From an uncultured Lachnospiraceae bacterium (GTDB lineage: Bacteria > Bacillota > Clostridia > Lachnospirales > Lachnospiraceae): a stretch of DNA of 61,081 nt. The DNA lies in assembly GCA_902476265.1 (NCBI GenBank), contig CABSCP010000029.1, positions 1 through 61,081 of the forward strand, written 5' to 3'. Both the position numbers and the translations under genes were made by a program. Positions 35,321-44,344 of this stretch are shown piece after piece. Within the stretch, counting starts at the first letter, position 1. The number at the start of each line of letters is the position of its first letter. The notes under the pieces were generated by a model. The model searched no databases. It saw only the letters and a list, made by a program, of their open reading frames with translations, and was not told the origin of the DNA.

Positions 35321-35360
35321 AAAAGGCATATTACAGGTTTTTTTAGTAATATGCCTTTTT
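35321..35360 (+). terminator. Intrinsic terminator after the locus-C binding protein
   Basis: AAAAGGCATATTAC pairs with GTAATATGCCTTTTT around a T-rich loop. It separates the importer genes from the glycosidase genes; some readthrough, or a promoter further on, must serve the fucosidases. Confidence 0.85.
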
Positions 35361-35379
35361 CTCTTTAAAAGATACAGTA

Positions 35380-35609
35380 TCCCTTGCGGCAGTCCCTCCC
35401 CTCCCGTGGCCCGGCAGCCCACCGGCGCCCACCTGCAGACAGTCCCCGTAAGGGCCGTTATAAACGCGCCGGCACTTAGGCTGCGTTTTGTACAGCCTTA
35501 CGTGCCGTTGCGCATTTATCCGAGCGAAAGCGTGCCCTCTAGGGGACTGTCTGCAGGTGGGCGCCGGTGGGCTGCCGGGCCACGGGAGGGGAGGGACTGC
35601 CGCAAGGGA
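35380..35609. repeat. 230-bp long-hairpin element with 68-bp perfect arms
   Basis: Bases 35380-35447 are the exact reverse complement of 35542-35609. The 94-bp centre also folds on itself: AGGGC with GCCCT, ATAAACGCGC with GCGCATTTAT (one mismatch), CGGCAC with GTGCCG and TTAGGCTG with CAGCCTTA (one mismatch), leaving a loop near 35484-35492. The whole is an almost continuous rod. There is no convincing coding potential or target-site duplication. It fills most of the gap between the importer and fucosidase genes and could be a MITE-like repeat or a structured RNA. Confidence 0.9.
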
Positions 35610-35651
35610 ATGCAACGCAGAAAAAGAGAAAAACCGGAGGAATTTTGACAG

Positions 35652-36941
35652 ATGATGCAGGAATGGTTTCGAAACGCGAAATTAGGAATTTTTATACATT
35701 ATGGGATTTATGCGGTGGGGGATGTGTCGGAATCCTGGTCCTTCCATAACGGCAATATTTCCTATGAAGATTATATGAAGCAGTGCGAAGGCTTCACCGC
35801 TTCAAAGTATGACCCGAAAAAATGGGCCGAACTTTTTCGGAAAGCAGGGGCGCAGTATGTGGTCATGACATCCAAACATCACGACGGCGTGGCTCTGTTT
35901 GATACAAAATACAGTGACTTAAACGTGGTGAAAAAAACGCCCGCGGGCCGGGATCTGGTGAAAGAATATGTGGAAGCGGTGAGAGAGGCCGGAATGAAAG
36001 TGGGAATTTACTATTCTCTGATCGACTGGTCCGATCCCCGTTACCGCAGCATTTATCCCGAGGGGGCCAAAAGAGAGGACTGCTTGAAGGATATCTACGG
36101 CTCTCCCGCGGGAGGAGAAGAAGACCCCGATCAGTGGGAAGAATTTCTGGCGTTCAATAACAATCAGCTGGCAGAGTTGATGACCAATTACGGAACGGTG
36201 GATCTTTTGTGGTTTGACGGGGACTGGGAGCGCAGCGCGGCCCAGTGGAAAATGCCTCAGTTCCGGGAATATCTGCATTCCCTAAATCCCAATGTGGTCT
36301 TAAATTCCCGGATGCAGGGTTATGGCGATTATGAAACCCCGGAACAGGGAATCCCGATCTACGGGCCGGAAGGGGAATGGGAATTCTGTACCACCATCAA
36401 TGATTCCTGGGGATACCGTCCCAGCGACAACGATTACAAAACAAGCGGTCAGATTGTGCGCATGTTCTGTGACTGCATCACCCTGGGCGGCAGGCTTCTT
36501 CTGGATGTGGGGCCCAAAGAGGACGGCACCCTGGACGAGCGCCAGGAGCAGGTGTTGCTGGATCTGGGCAGCTGGATCCACGATCATGAGGAGGCGGTTT
36601 ACGGCACGAAGAAGGGACTGAGCTATCACCAGTTTCTGGGCGGCAGCACGCTTTCGGCGGATGGGAAAACCATTTATCTTTTCGTTTATGATAAGCCCCG
36701 GGAAACGCTCTGCCTAAAAGGAATCAAAACGCCCGTTAAGAGAGTGACCGTGCTGCACACCGGGGAAGAACTGAGATTCACCTACACCGGTTCCCTGCCC
36801 TGGAGCGGCATCCCGGGAACACTCTGGATCTGGGCGGAATCTATGACAATCCATCCCTTTGCCACCGTACTAAAGGTTGAACTGGAAGGAGAAATCACGT
36901 ATAATCTGGGGCATGGCGAAGTGGTGACCAATAACGACTGA
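35652..36941 (+). CDS. Alpha-L-fucosidase, glycoside hydrolase family 29
   Basis: A 429-residue cytoplasmic enzyme that removes alpha-linked L-fucose. The GH29 barrel is recognisable by GIFIHYGIYAVG, VVMTSKHHDGVALFDTKYSD and LLWFDGDWE, in which Asp189 is the expected nucleophile. Glu231 in TPEQGIP is a candidate acid/base. LGGRLLLDVGPKEDG is typical of the family. A short C-terminal beta region follows (about 330-429). GGAGG lies 11 bp before the ATG. It is the first gene after the long hairpin and is followed 45 bp later by a second, only distantly similar fucosidase, suggesting different fucose linkages. Confidence 0.93.
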   Translation: MMQEWFRNAKLGIFIHYGIYAVGDVSESWSFHNGNISYEDYMKQCEGFTASKYDPKKWAELFRKAGAQYVVMTSKHHDGVALFDTKYSDLNVVKKTPAGRDLVKEYVEAVREAGMKVGIYYSLIDWSDPRYRSIYPEGAKREDCLKDIYGSPAGGEEDPDQWEEFLAFNNNQLAELMTNYGTVDLLWFDGDWERSAAQWKMPQFREYLHSLNPNVVLNSRMQGYGDYETPEQGIPIYGPEGEWEFCTTINDSWGYRPSDNDYKTSGQIVRMFCDCITLGGRLLLDVGPKEDGTLDERQEQVLLDLGSWIHDHEEAVYGTKKGLSYHQFLGGSTLSADGKTIYLFVYDKPRETLCLKGIKTPVKRVTVLHTGEELRFTYTGSLPWSGIPGTLWIWAESMTIHPFATVLKVELEGEITYNLGHGEVVTNND

Positions 36942-36986
36942 CCGTAAGGAAAGCGGATCAAATAAAGACCGAAGAGGAAGACAAAA

Positions 36987-38414
36987 ATGGAAAACAGGGA
37001 AGAGGCGGCTGTTTTGGAAACGGCAGAATGCCCGGAAGAACAGCAGGAAGAAACAGAAGAAAAAAAGGTGGAGCAGGGCGTGCACAACTACAGCGCGGCG
37101 GAAGAATATGTATGGCCCACAGACCCTAAGGTTTTAAAGAAACTGGAATGGTTTCAGGATCAGAAAATCGCGCTGATGATGCACTGGGGCCCTTACTCCC
37201 AGCTGGGAGTGGTGGAGTCCTGGGCGCTTTCCGATGCGGATGCGGAATGGTCCCGGCACGGCATTGACTGGGAGGTGAGCGGAAAGGAATTCAAGGAACA
37301 ATATTTCGGACTGAACAAAACCTTCAATCCCATCCGCTTTGAGCCGGAAAAATGGGCGCAGCTGGCGGCGGATGCAGGCATCCGGTATCTGGTTTTCACC
37401 ACAAAGCACCATGACGGCTTCTGCATGTGGGACAGCAAATATTCGGACTATAAGATCACGGCGCAGGACTGCCCCTTCCACACCCACAAATATGCGGATA
37501 TCTGCGGCCATCTTTTTGAGGCGTTCCGGAAAAAGGACATCGGCATAGCGGCCTATTTTTCCAAGGCGGACTGGCATGTGGACAGCTATTGGGCGAAAGG
37601 GTATCCCAGAGGGGATTATATGTGGAGAGGTCCCTCCTATGTGCCGGCCGAGCATCCCGAAGAATGGGAGCGCTTTGTTAAGTTTACCCACAACCAGATC
37701 AAAGAACTGGCGACGGAATACGGGAAGCTGGATATCATGTGGTTTGACGCCGGATGGGTCTGCCCGCAGGCGGGGCAGGATATCCGCCTGGGAGAAGTGA
37801 TCGATGAAATCCGGAAATGGCAGCCCGGCATGCTGTGTGCGGACCGGACCGTGGGCGGCCCTTATGAAAATTACATCACGCCGGAACAGTGCGTGCCCGA
37901 AGAACCTCTGGGCGTGCCCTGGGAAAGCTGCATCACGCTGGGGACTTCTTTTTCTTTCGCTTATGAGGATACCTACAAATCCCCCAGGGAAGTGATCTGT
38001 CTGCTGGCAGATATTGTCGCAAAAGGCGGCAATCTGGCCATCAATGTGGGGCCTCAGCCGGACGGGCGGATTCCGAAAGGTGCGGCCGCTTCCTTAAGGG
38101 GAATGGGAGAATGGCTGCATATTTACGGGGAGTCTATTTATGGGACCCGGGTGTGCGCTCCTTATAAAAAAGAAAATATCGCTTTTACCAAAAAGGGGGA
38201 TGCGGTATATGCCCTGGAGCTGTTTCCGGATGAAAATATGGCGGTCCCTGCAAAGGTCCGGATTCCCTGGGAGGGAAAGGCGGCCCGGGTGACCATGCTG
38301 GATTCCCGAAAGGAAGTCCCCTTCACGGTGCAGGACGGCGGCATTCTGGTGGAAGCGCCGTCTTTGGAAGGGGAAACGGCCCCTATCGCCAGGGTTTATA
38401 AGATAGAAGCGTGA
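36987..38414 (+). CDS. Alpha-L-fucosidase, glycoside hydrolase family 29 (second, divergent)
   Basis: A 475-residue GH29 enzyme with a 40-residue acidic, Glu-rich N-terminal extension not seen in its neighbour. The barrel shows ALMMHWGPYSQLG, LVFTTKHHDGFCMWDSKYSDY and LDIMWFDAGW with Asp254 as likely nucleophile. Glu residues in YITPEQCVPEE are acid/base candidates. KGGNLAINVGPQPDGRIP marks the barrel end, followed by a beta domain. No signal peptide. It probably cuts a different alpha-fucosyl linkage (for example core alpha-1,6 versus antennary), but the sequence cannot show which. Confidence 0.93.
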   Translation: MENREEAAVLETAECPEEQQEETEEKKVEQGVHNYSAAEEYVWPTDPKVLKKLEWFQDQKIALMMHWGPYSQLGVVESWALSDADAEWSRHGIDWEVSGKEFKEQYFGLNKTFNPIRFEPEKWAQLAADAGIRYLVFTTKHHDGFCMWDSKYSDYKITAQDCPFHTHKYADICGHLFEAFRKKDIGIAAYFSKADWHVDSYWAKGYPRGDYMWRGPSYVPAEHPEEWERFVKFTHNQIKELATEYGKLDIMWFDAGWVCPQAGQDIRLGEVIDEIRKWQPGMLCADRTVGGPYENYITPEQCVPEEPLGVPWESCITLGTSFSFAYEDTYKSPREVICLLADIVAKGGNLAINVGPQPDGRIPKGAAASLRGMGEWLHIYGESIYGTRVCAPYKKENIAFTKKGDAVYALELFPDENMAVPAKVRIPWEGKAARVTMLDSRKEVPFTVQDGGILVEAPSLEGETAPIARVYKIEA

Positions 38415-38444
38415 GCGTTTGACAGGAGGAGTTTTGAGAAAGTT

Positions 38445-39464
38445 ATGAACAAAGTGATCGGTTATGTGGGCACCGGGGATCTGGCCGGCATCCGGGAAGC
38501 GGATGCAGCCTGTCTTGATGTGATAAACATTGCGTTCGGCCATGTGGCGGACGGATGCGTGGAATGGAAATCCAATGACGGGAAAGAGGCGGTGGAACGG
38601 ATTCACCGCATCAATCCCGGAATAAAAGTCCTGCTTTCCGTGGGCGGCTGGGGAGCGGACGGTTTCTCCCAGGCGGCCCGGACAGAAGAGGGCAGGGAAA
38701 AAATGGCGGAAAGCGCCGGCGCGCTGGTGCGGGACTTTGATCTGGATGGCATTGACATCGACTGGGAATATCCCTGCATGCCTTTGGCCGGCATCGAAGC
38801 CTGCCCGGAGGACAGGGAAAACTTTACGCTGTTGCTAAAGGCCCTGCGGGAAAAAATGGATGCTCTGGGAGAGGGAAAGATGGTGACCATTGCGGCGGGC
38901 GGCGACGCTTATTATACGAAGCACACCGAAATGGCGGAGGCGTCCCGGTATCTGGACTATGTACAGCTGATGACCTATGACCTGCAGGGAGGCTTCCAGA
39001 AGGTGACGGGGCACCATTCCGCCCTCTATCCGGGGAGAAAAAACCTGTTTGACGCCTGCACGGACAAAGCGGTGCGGATTTTCCTTGAAGCGGGCGTACC
39101 CGCGGAAAAAATTGTGGTGGGCATTCCTTTTTATTCCCGAAAATGGGACGGTGTCAAAGGCGGCGGCAGCGGCCTGGGACGGGAAGCGGAAACCGTTGGA
39201 GGCTACGGCCCGGATTACGGGGCGCTGAAGGCGGCATATATTGACAAAAACGGATACCGCCGTTACTGGGACGAGGAAGCGAAGGCCCCCTACCTTTTCA
39301 ACGGGGATACCTTTATCAGCTATGAAGACGAGCAGTCCATGGCGGACAAGATTTCCTATGTAAAAGAAAAGGGTCTGGGCGGCGTGATGTACTGGGAGTA
39401 CAAATGTGATGCAACCCAGACACTGACGGAGTACATCCGCCGGGAAATGGACAGACAGCGGTAG
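38445..39464 (+). CDS. Glycoside hydrolase family 18 protein (chitinase/ENGase-like)
   Basis: A 339-residue TIM-barrel. The GH18 motif DGIDIDWEYP contains Asp101, Asp104, Asp106 and the acid Glu108; KVLLSVGGWG and YVQLMTYDLQG are the other barrel signatures, and GGVMYWEYKCD ends it. The length fits a single catalytic domain without binding modules. No signal peptide, so intracellular cutting of a beta-1,4-GlcNAc linkage (chitobiose core or GlcNAc-linked peptide) is likely. Context between fucosidases and a transglutaminase-like protein favours a glycopeptide substrate over chitin. Confidence 0.92.
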   Translation: MNKVIGYVGTGDLAGIREADAACLDVINIAFGHVADGCVEWKSNDGKEAVERIHRINPGIKVLLSVGGWGADGFSQAARTEEGREKMAESAGALVRDFDLDGIDIDWEYPCMPLAGIEACPEDRENFTLLLKALREKMDALGEGKMVTIAAGGDAYYTKHTEMAEASRYLDYVQLMTYDLQGGFQKVTGHHSALYPGRKNLFDACTDKAVRIFLEAGVPAEKIVVGIPFYSRKWDGVKGGGSGLGREAETVGGYGPDYGALKAAYIDKNGYRRYWDEEAKAPYLFNGDTFISYEDEQSMADKISYVKEKGLGGVMYWEYKCDATQTLTEYIRREMDRQR

Positions 39465-39482
39465 GAAAGGCGGAGAAAGAAA

Positions 39483-42023
39483 ATGATTTCGGCGCATTTA
39501 CAGAAATATGCCCTGGAAAAATATGAGGGCAGAAAAAAATATTATGCTCCCATTTGGGAGGAGATCGAAAAAGGGCTTCTTGCATGCACGGAGGAGGAAG
39601 CCCATCTGATGCGTTTCCTCTACGGCACAATGCCCCTTCGGGATGCCGGGGAATATGGATTTGAGACGTTTCTGGGCTTCGTCCGCCACGCCCTCTGGCT
39701 GCGGGAAAATGTGGAGTGGTGCAGGACGCTGCCGGAGGACATTTTCGTCCATCATGTGCTGTATTACCGCATCAACTCCGAGGATATCAACGACTGCAGA
39801 GCTTTCTTTTATGAAGAGTTAAAGGACAGGATCGCCGGGCTTTCCGAAGAAGAAGCGGTGAAGGAAATCAATTACTGGTGTGCGGAACATGCGGTATATG
39901 AATCCACGGACGGCCGCACTGCCGCGCCTTTGACCATGTATCGGTGCGGAAAGGGCCGCTGTGGGGAGGAATCCACCTTTGCGGTGACGGCTTACCGAAG
40001 CGTGGGCATTCCGGCACGCCAGGTATATACCCCCAGGTGGGCCCACTGTGATGACAACCATGCCTGGGTGGAGGTTTATCTGAACGGGAAATGGCATTTC
40101 CTGGGGGCCTGTGAACCGGAAGAGGTGCTGGATAAAGGCTGGTTTTCCGGCCCTGCCAGCCGTGCGATACTGATCCACAGCCGCACTTTTTCGGACTTTG
40201 TGAGTGATCCCGCCGAAGAATGCATCGGCAGGGAAGATCTGTTGACGTATTACAATCATACTTCCGATTATGCCAAAACAAGAGAACTGTGTGTCCGGGT
40301 GAAGGACGAAAAGGGCTGTCCGGTGCAGGACGCTTTTGTGGCGGTGGAAATCCTGAACATGGCGGAATATTATCCCGCGGCAACCCTAAAGACGGATGAA
40401 AACGGAAAGGTATGTCTTACCGTAGGAATCGGGGATATCCATATCAGGGCCTTTTTGGGGGCCTGCTTTGCGGAAAAGACCGTTTCCATGCAGGAAGGCG
40501 GTCAGGCGGAACTCATCTTAAAGCGGGAAGCTGCAGACACAGCTACAGCGGATGAATGGGTGAGACAACAACTCCATGCGCCGGTCGAGTATCCCATGCA
40601 TCCCGGCACACAGACGAAAGAGCAGCGGGAAGAAAATGAACGCCGGCTGGCGGAGGCAGGACGGATCAGGGAAGAACGGTTTGCACAGGCATACCGCAGG
40701 GCAAAAGCATATCCCGACGAAGAACTGATGCTGCGCACCGCGGGCAATCACGGCGGCGAGCTGCTGAAATTCCTGGAGAAAGACGGAAATCCCAACCGAA
40801 AGCGGCTGCTTCACAGTCTGGCTTTAAAGGATTACAAGGATTTAAAGGCGGAGGTGCTGGAAGATCATCTTTCCTGTGAACAGGGAGACTGGACAGACGA
40901 GATCTTTGTCAGCTGTCTGCTCTGCCCCCGGATATATCTGGAAGAACTGACCCCCTACAGAAGCTATATCAGAAGTTATTTTACGGAAGAAGAGCAAAGG
41001 GCGTTCCGACAGGATCCCGACCGGATCTGGCAGATGATCCGGGAACGCATCGGCTATGTTCCGGAATTGGATTATAAAACCATCTGCGCTACACCGGTGG
41101 GCTGCCTGAAAATGAAGCAGGGCAATCCTCTGGCACAGAAAATTCTGTTCGTGGCGGTCTGCCGGAGCTTGGGGATTCCCTCCCGATTCAACCGGGTGAC
41201 GATGACTCCGGAATACCTAAAAGGCGGCGCATTCGTGTGTCCTGCCGGCCTGAAGGCAGAGGGCTGCGAAAAAGAAAAAGCGCGTCTTTTCCTGGAAGCG
41301 GAGGACGGCGGCAAATGGAACTATTTCCAGACCTGGACTGTCGGAAAGTTAAACGGCGCCGGCTATGAGACGCTGGATTATGAAGGGCTGCGGTTTGAAA
41401 ACAACTCACTTATGCTGGAACTGGAGGAGGGCGTTTACCGTCTGATCACTTCGCAGCGCATGCCAAACGGCGATCAGCGCGTTTCCACCCGTGTATTTTC
41501 ACTGAAAGCCGGGGAAGAAAAGCGGGTGGAGATGCTGCTTTGGGAAACCGGCGTGGATGAAATGCTGACAGACTGTCCGGTGCCGGATTTCCGTCTCCGG
41601 GATGAAAAAGATACGGAACACAGCTTCACAGAGCTGGCCGCCGGAAAAACCCTGGTGCTGGGTTTTCTGGGCGTGGGGGCGGAGCCTACGGAGCATGTGT
41701 TAAACGAACTGATGGACAACGCGGCCGCATGGAACCGGGCGGAGGCAGAGATGATCGTCGTCCTGAAACAAGCCGCGGACCGGGAAAACGCCACTCTGAA
41801 AAAGACACTGCAAAAAGTTTCCGGCATTCATATTTATTATGACGGCGGCGAACATGCAGAGCGGACTGCGGTAGCTGTGGGCGTGGATTCGGAAAAACTT
41901 CCCATGCTCACGGTAGTGAAAGACGGAAGGACGGGTATTTATGCGTGCGCAGGTTATAATGTAGGAAGTGTGGACCTGATGTTAAAAATCATGGGCAGGA
42001 AAGAGGGAGAAACCGTCCGATGA
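39483..42023 (+). CDS. Multidomain transglutaminase-like protein
   Basis: An 846-residue cytoplasmic protein. A helical N-terminus (1-120) precedes a transglutaminase-like core (about 130-240) with Cys160 in GRCGEES and His193 in DDNHAWVEVY; the third position lies in GACEPEE, where Glu replaces the usual Asp. Residues 260-345 resemble a carboxypeptidase-regulatory-like beta domain (VQDAFVAVEIL, TDENGKVCLTV). About 460-590 is a second, degenerate transglutaminase-like domain without the Cys. The C-terminus (about 690-840) is peroxiredoxin/thioredoxin-like (VPDFRLRDEKDTEHSFTELAAGK) but lacks CxxC. This fold includes proteases and peptide N-glycanases. The GH18, fucosidase and peptidase neighbours suggest glycopeptide processing. 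Confidence 0.8.
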   Translation: MISAHLQKYALEKYEGRKKYYAPIWEEIEKGLLACTEEEAHLMRFLYGTMPLRDAGEYGFETFLGFVRHALWLRENVEWCRTLPEDIFVHHVLYYRINSEDINDCRAFFYEELKDRIAGLSEEEAVKEINYWCAEHAVYESTDGRTAAPLTMYRCGKGRCGEESTFAVTAYRSVGIPARQVYTPRWAHCDDNHAWVEVYLNGKWHFLGACEPEEVLDKGWFSGPASRAILIHSRTFSDFVSDPAEECIGREDLLTYYNHTSDYAKTRELCVRVKDEKGCPVQDAFVAVEILNMAEYYPAATLKTDENGKVCLTVGIGDIHIRAFLGACFAEKTVSMQEGGQAELILKREAADTATADEWVRQQLHAPVEYPMHPGTQTKEQREENERRLAEAGRIREERFAQAYRRAKAYPDEELMLRTAGNHGGELLKFLEKDGNPNRKRLLHSLALKDYKDLKAEVLEDHLSCEQGDWTDEIFVSCLLCPRIYLEELTPYRSYIRSYFTEEEQRAFRQDPDRIWQMIRERIGYVPELDYKTICATPVGCLKMKQGNPLAQKILFVAVCRSLGIPSRFNRVTMTPEYLKGGAFVCPAGLKAEGCEKEKARLFLEAEDGGKWNYFQTWTVGKLNGAGYETLDYEGLRFENNSLMLELEEGVYRLITSQRMPNGDQRVSTRVFSLKAGEEKRVEMLLWETGVDEMLTDCPVPDFRLRDEKDTEHSFTELAAGKTLVLGFLGVGAEPTEHVLNELMDNAAAWNRAEAEMIVVLKQAADRENATLKKTLQKVSGIHIYYDGGEHAERTAVAVGVDSEKLPMLTVVKDGRTGIYACAGYNVGSVDLMLKIMGRKEGETVR

Positions 42024-42871
42024 AAGAAAAAAAGCTGCAGACAGTGATTATCTTAAACCTGATCGGGATTTTCCTGTATACGGTGGGAATCCGCTGTTTT
42101 GCCGCTCCGGCGAAGATTGCGCCGGGAGGCGCCAGCGGGATCGCCATCCTGGTCAATTATATGACGGGTTTTCCGGTAGGCCTGTTTTGCTCCCTGTTCA
42201 ACCTGCCGCTTTTGGCGGCAGTGTGGTGGAAAAAAATATTCCCGCCCGCCTTTGTGGCGAAGGCGGCCTGCAGCATCGTCATGCTGTCCGTGATGACGGA
42301 CGCGCTGGAGCCGGTGCTCCCTGCCTTCGGGGAAGATCCGCTGCTGTCGGCCATGTTTGCAGGGGCATTCATGGGAACGGGTCTGGCGCTGGTCTATCTG
42401 GGCACCTCCGATACCGGTGGGATCACCATGATGGGGCTGATTCTTCAGAAATATTTTCCCCAGCTGCATGTGGGCAACGTGGTTTCCTGCATCAATATTC
42501 TGGTGGTACTCTCCTCCGGCCTGGTCTACCGGGATATTAAAAGTATCCTGTATGCCACAGTGACCGTGTACATTTCGGGGCTGTTTATGGACAAGCTGGT
42601 GAACAACTCCAACGCCCGTGATCTGATCATCGTCATGAGTGAATGCACGGATATGGTGAGATGCATCTTTCTGGAAGAAAAGAAGGGCATCACCATTCTC
42701 CGGGGCGAGGGCGGCTATACCAGCGAAACCCAGAGAGTCATCATGGGCGCGGCCAATCCGGCGGACTGCGCCCGCATTCAGAAAAAAATACAGCAGGTGG
42801 ATCCCAAAGCGCTGATCATTGTGGCCCAGGCCAGCAACGTGATCGGCAAGGAATTCGGACATATGATTTAA
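42020..42871 (+). CDS. YitT family membrane protein
   Basis: A 283-residue integral membrane protein with about five or six hydrophobic segments (VIILNLIGIFLYTVGI, GGASGIAILVNYMTGFPVGLF) and a soluble C-terminal DUF2179-type domain (KGITILRGEGGYTSETQRVIM). Its start overlaps the stop of the transglutaminase-like gene by 4 bases, so translation is coupled. YitT proteins have no firm function; transport is often assumed. Being embedded in a glycan operon, it could export or import a product of the pathway. Confidence 0.92.
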   Translation: MKEKKLQTVIILNLIGIFLYTVGIRCFAAPAKIAPGGASGIAILVNYMTGFPVGLFCSLFNLPLLAAVWWKKIFPPAFVAKAACSIVMLSVMTDALEPVLPAFGEDPLLSAMFAGAFMGTGLALVYLGTSDTGGITMMGLILQKYFPQLHVGNVVSCINILVVLSSGLVYRDIKSILYATVTVYISGLFMDKLVNNSNARDLIIVMSECTDMVRCIFLEEKKGITILRGEGGYTSETQRVIMGAANPADCARIQKKIQQVDPKALIIVAQASNVIGKEFGHMI

Positions 42872-42881
42872 AGGAGCGGAC

Positions 42882-44300
42882 ATGATTTCGATTGCAGACA
42901 GAAGAGACGAACGGTATTTTATGGATTTTGTGTGGGAGGAAGATCCCCATATCCGCAGCTACCGGATGGGGCTGGAAGAGCTTTTTCACGGGAAGTACCT
43001 GGAAACCCAGCTGGTGGTGTTAAACGGTCAGGCGGTGCTTTTGGTGGGCTGCGGAAAAGAGCGGGAACTGAATATGCTCAGGGTCAAGGAAATTCTGGCC
43101 GCTGCGGCAGCAGGATGTAAGGCCCTGGATATCCGGGCCTGCTCCCTGGATATCAGCGTTTTTGTAAATGCCCTGGGGGAAGATGCCGTCACGGCGGCGG
43201 TGTTGGGCCTGGGCCTTGGCGGTTATCGATACCGGTATCAAAAGACCGGGGAACAAAAGGAATGGGATTGTGATTTCCGGCTGGAACATGGGAGCAGGTG
43301 GACGGCGCAGGTGGAAGAAGCCAAAGAACTGGTCAGGGGCGTCCGTTTTGCCAGGGATCTGGTGAATACGCCGGGCAACCGTCTGCGCCCCATGGATCTG
43401 GACAGGACTGTCACGGAATACATGAAGGATGTGGACGTGGAAACGGAAACCCTGGTATACGGACAGCTGCGGGCGCTGAAGCTGGAGGCCCTTTACGGAA
43501 TCGGCGGCAGCAGCGAGTATCCGCCCTGCCTGTTGATCCTGCGGTATAAAGGAAATCCCCGGAGCGAAGAAGTTTACGGGCTGATCGGCAAGGGGATCAC
43601 CTGTGATACCGGCGGTTATTGCCTAAAAGAAGCCTCCGGCATGGGCGGAATCAAAGGGGATATGGCCGGCGCGGCGGCGGTGGCGGCAGCGATACATGCG
43701 GCCGCAGCCCAAAAACTGAAAGTGAATATCACGGCCTGCCTCCCGCTGGCGGAAAACAGGATCTCCCAGTCGGCGCTCCTGCCCGGCGATGTGATTACGG
43801 GTTACAGCGGAAAGACCATCGAAGTGCTCAATACCGATGCGGAAGGGCGGCTGGTGCTTTCCGACGCGATCAGCTACGGCATCCGGAAGGAAGGCATCAC
43901 AAAGGTGCTGGATATCGCCACCCTGACGGGCGCGGTGGCGCAGATGCTGGGGAATACCATTGCGGGAGCCATGTCGGACGACGACGGGTTTTACGGGATG
44001 TTTGAAAAAGCGGCAGACCGGGCGGCGGAACGCTATCTGCGCATTCCCTACGGGCCGGAGCATGAAAAAATGATCGACAGCGAAGTGGCAGATGTAAAAA
44101 ATGTGGGCGGCGGATGCTGCGGGACCATCACTGCAGGCCTGTTTTTACACCGCTTCTGTGAAGGGAAACCCTGGATACATCTGGATGTGGCGGGCACGGC
44201 ATGGTGCGGCAGCCCTACCTATGCGTTTGAGAGCGCGGGGGCTACGGGGGCCGGTGTGACCACTCTGTTTTATCTGATGAAAGAAGCGCAGTCTGTTTAA
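42882..44300 (+). CDS. Leucyl aminopeptidase, peptidase family M17
   Basis: A 472-residue cytosolic metallo-exopeptidase. All M17 dinuclear metal and catalytic residues keep the spacing of E. coli PepA: Lys237, Asp242, Lys249, Asp260, Asp319, Glu321 and Arg323, within GKGITCDTGG and NTDAEGRL. An N-terminal alpha/beta domain (1-150) is present. The family forms hexamers that remove N-terminal residues from short peptides. It follows YitT by 10 bp with AAAGGAG and ends the operon at a hairpin terminator. A peptidase in a glycosidase operon supports a glycopeptide substrate. Confidence 0.95.
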   Translation: MISIADRRDERYFMDFVWEEDPHIRSYRMGLEELFHGKYLETQLVVLNGQAVLLVGCGKERELNMLRVKEILAAAAAGCKALDIRACSLDISVFVNALGEDAVTAAVLGLGLGGYRYRYQKTGEQKEWDCDFRLEHGSRWTAQVEEAKELVRGVRFARDLVNTPGNRLRPMDLDRTVTEYMKDVDVETETLVYGQLRALKLEALYGIGGSSEYPPCLLILRYKGNPRSEEVYGLIGKGITCDTGGYCLKEASGMGGIKGDMAGAAAVAAAIHAAAAQKLKVNITACLPLAENRISQSALLPGDVITGYSGKTIEVLNTDAEGRLVLSDAISYGIRKEGITKVLDIATLTGAVAQMLGNTIAGAMSDDDGFYGMFEKAADRAAERYLRIPYGPEHEKMIDSEVADVKNVGGGCCGTITAGLFLHRFCEGKPWIHLDVAGTAWCGSPTYAFESAGATGAGVTTLFYLMKEAQSV

Positions 44301-44310
44301 TACGAACAAA

Positions 44311-44344
44311 AACGGCGGATCGTGTTTAATGCACGATCCGCCGT
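44311..44344. terminator. Bidirectional terminator between the M17 gene and lacI
   Basis: ACGGCGGATCGTG pairs with CACGATCCGCCGT. One arm and the loop contain the last codons and the TAA of the minus-strand lacI gene. A-rich sequence on the left gives a T-run on the minus strand. Confidence 0.85.

Noticed and set aside
35229..35648. Open frames crossing the long inverted repeat
   Set aside because: They arise from the GC-rich palindrome itself; the same peptides appear mirrored on the other strand and no ribosome sites are present.
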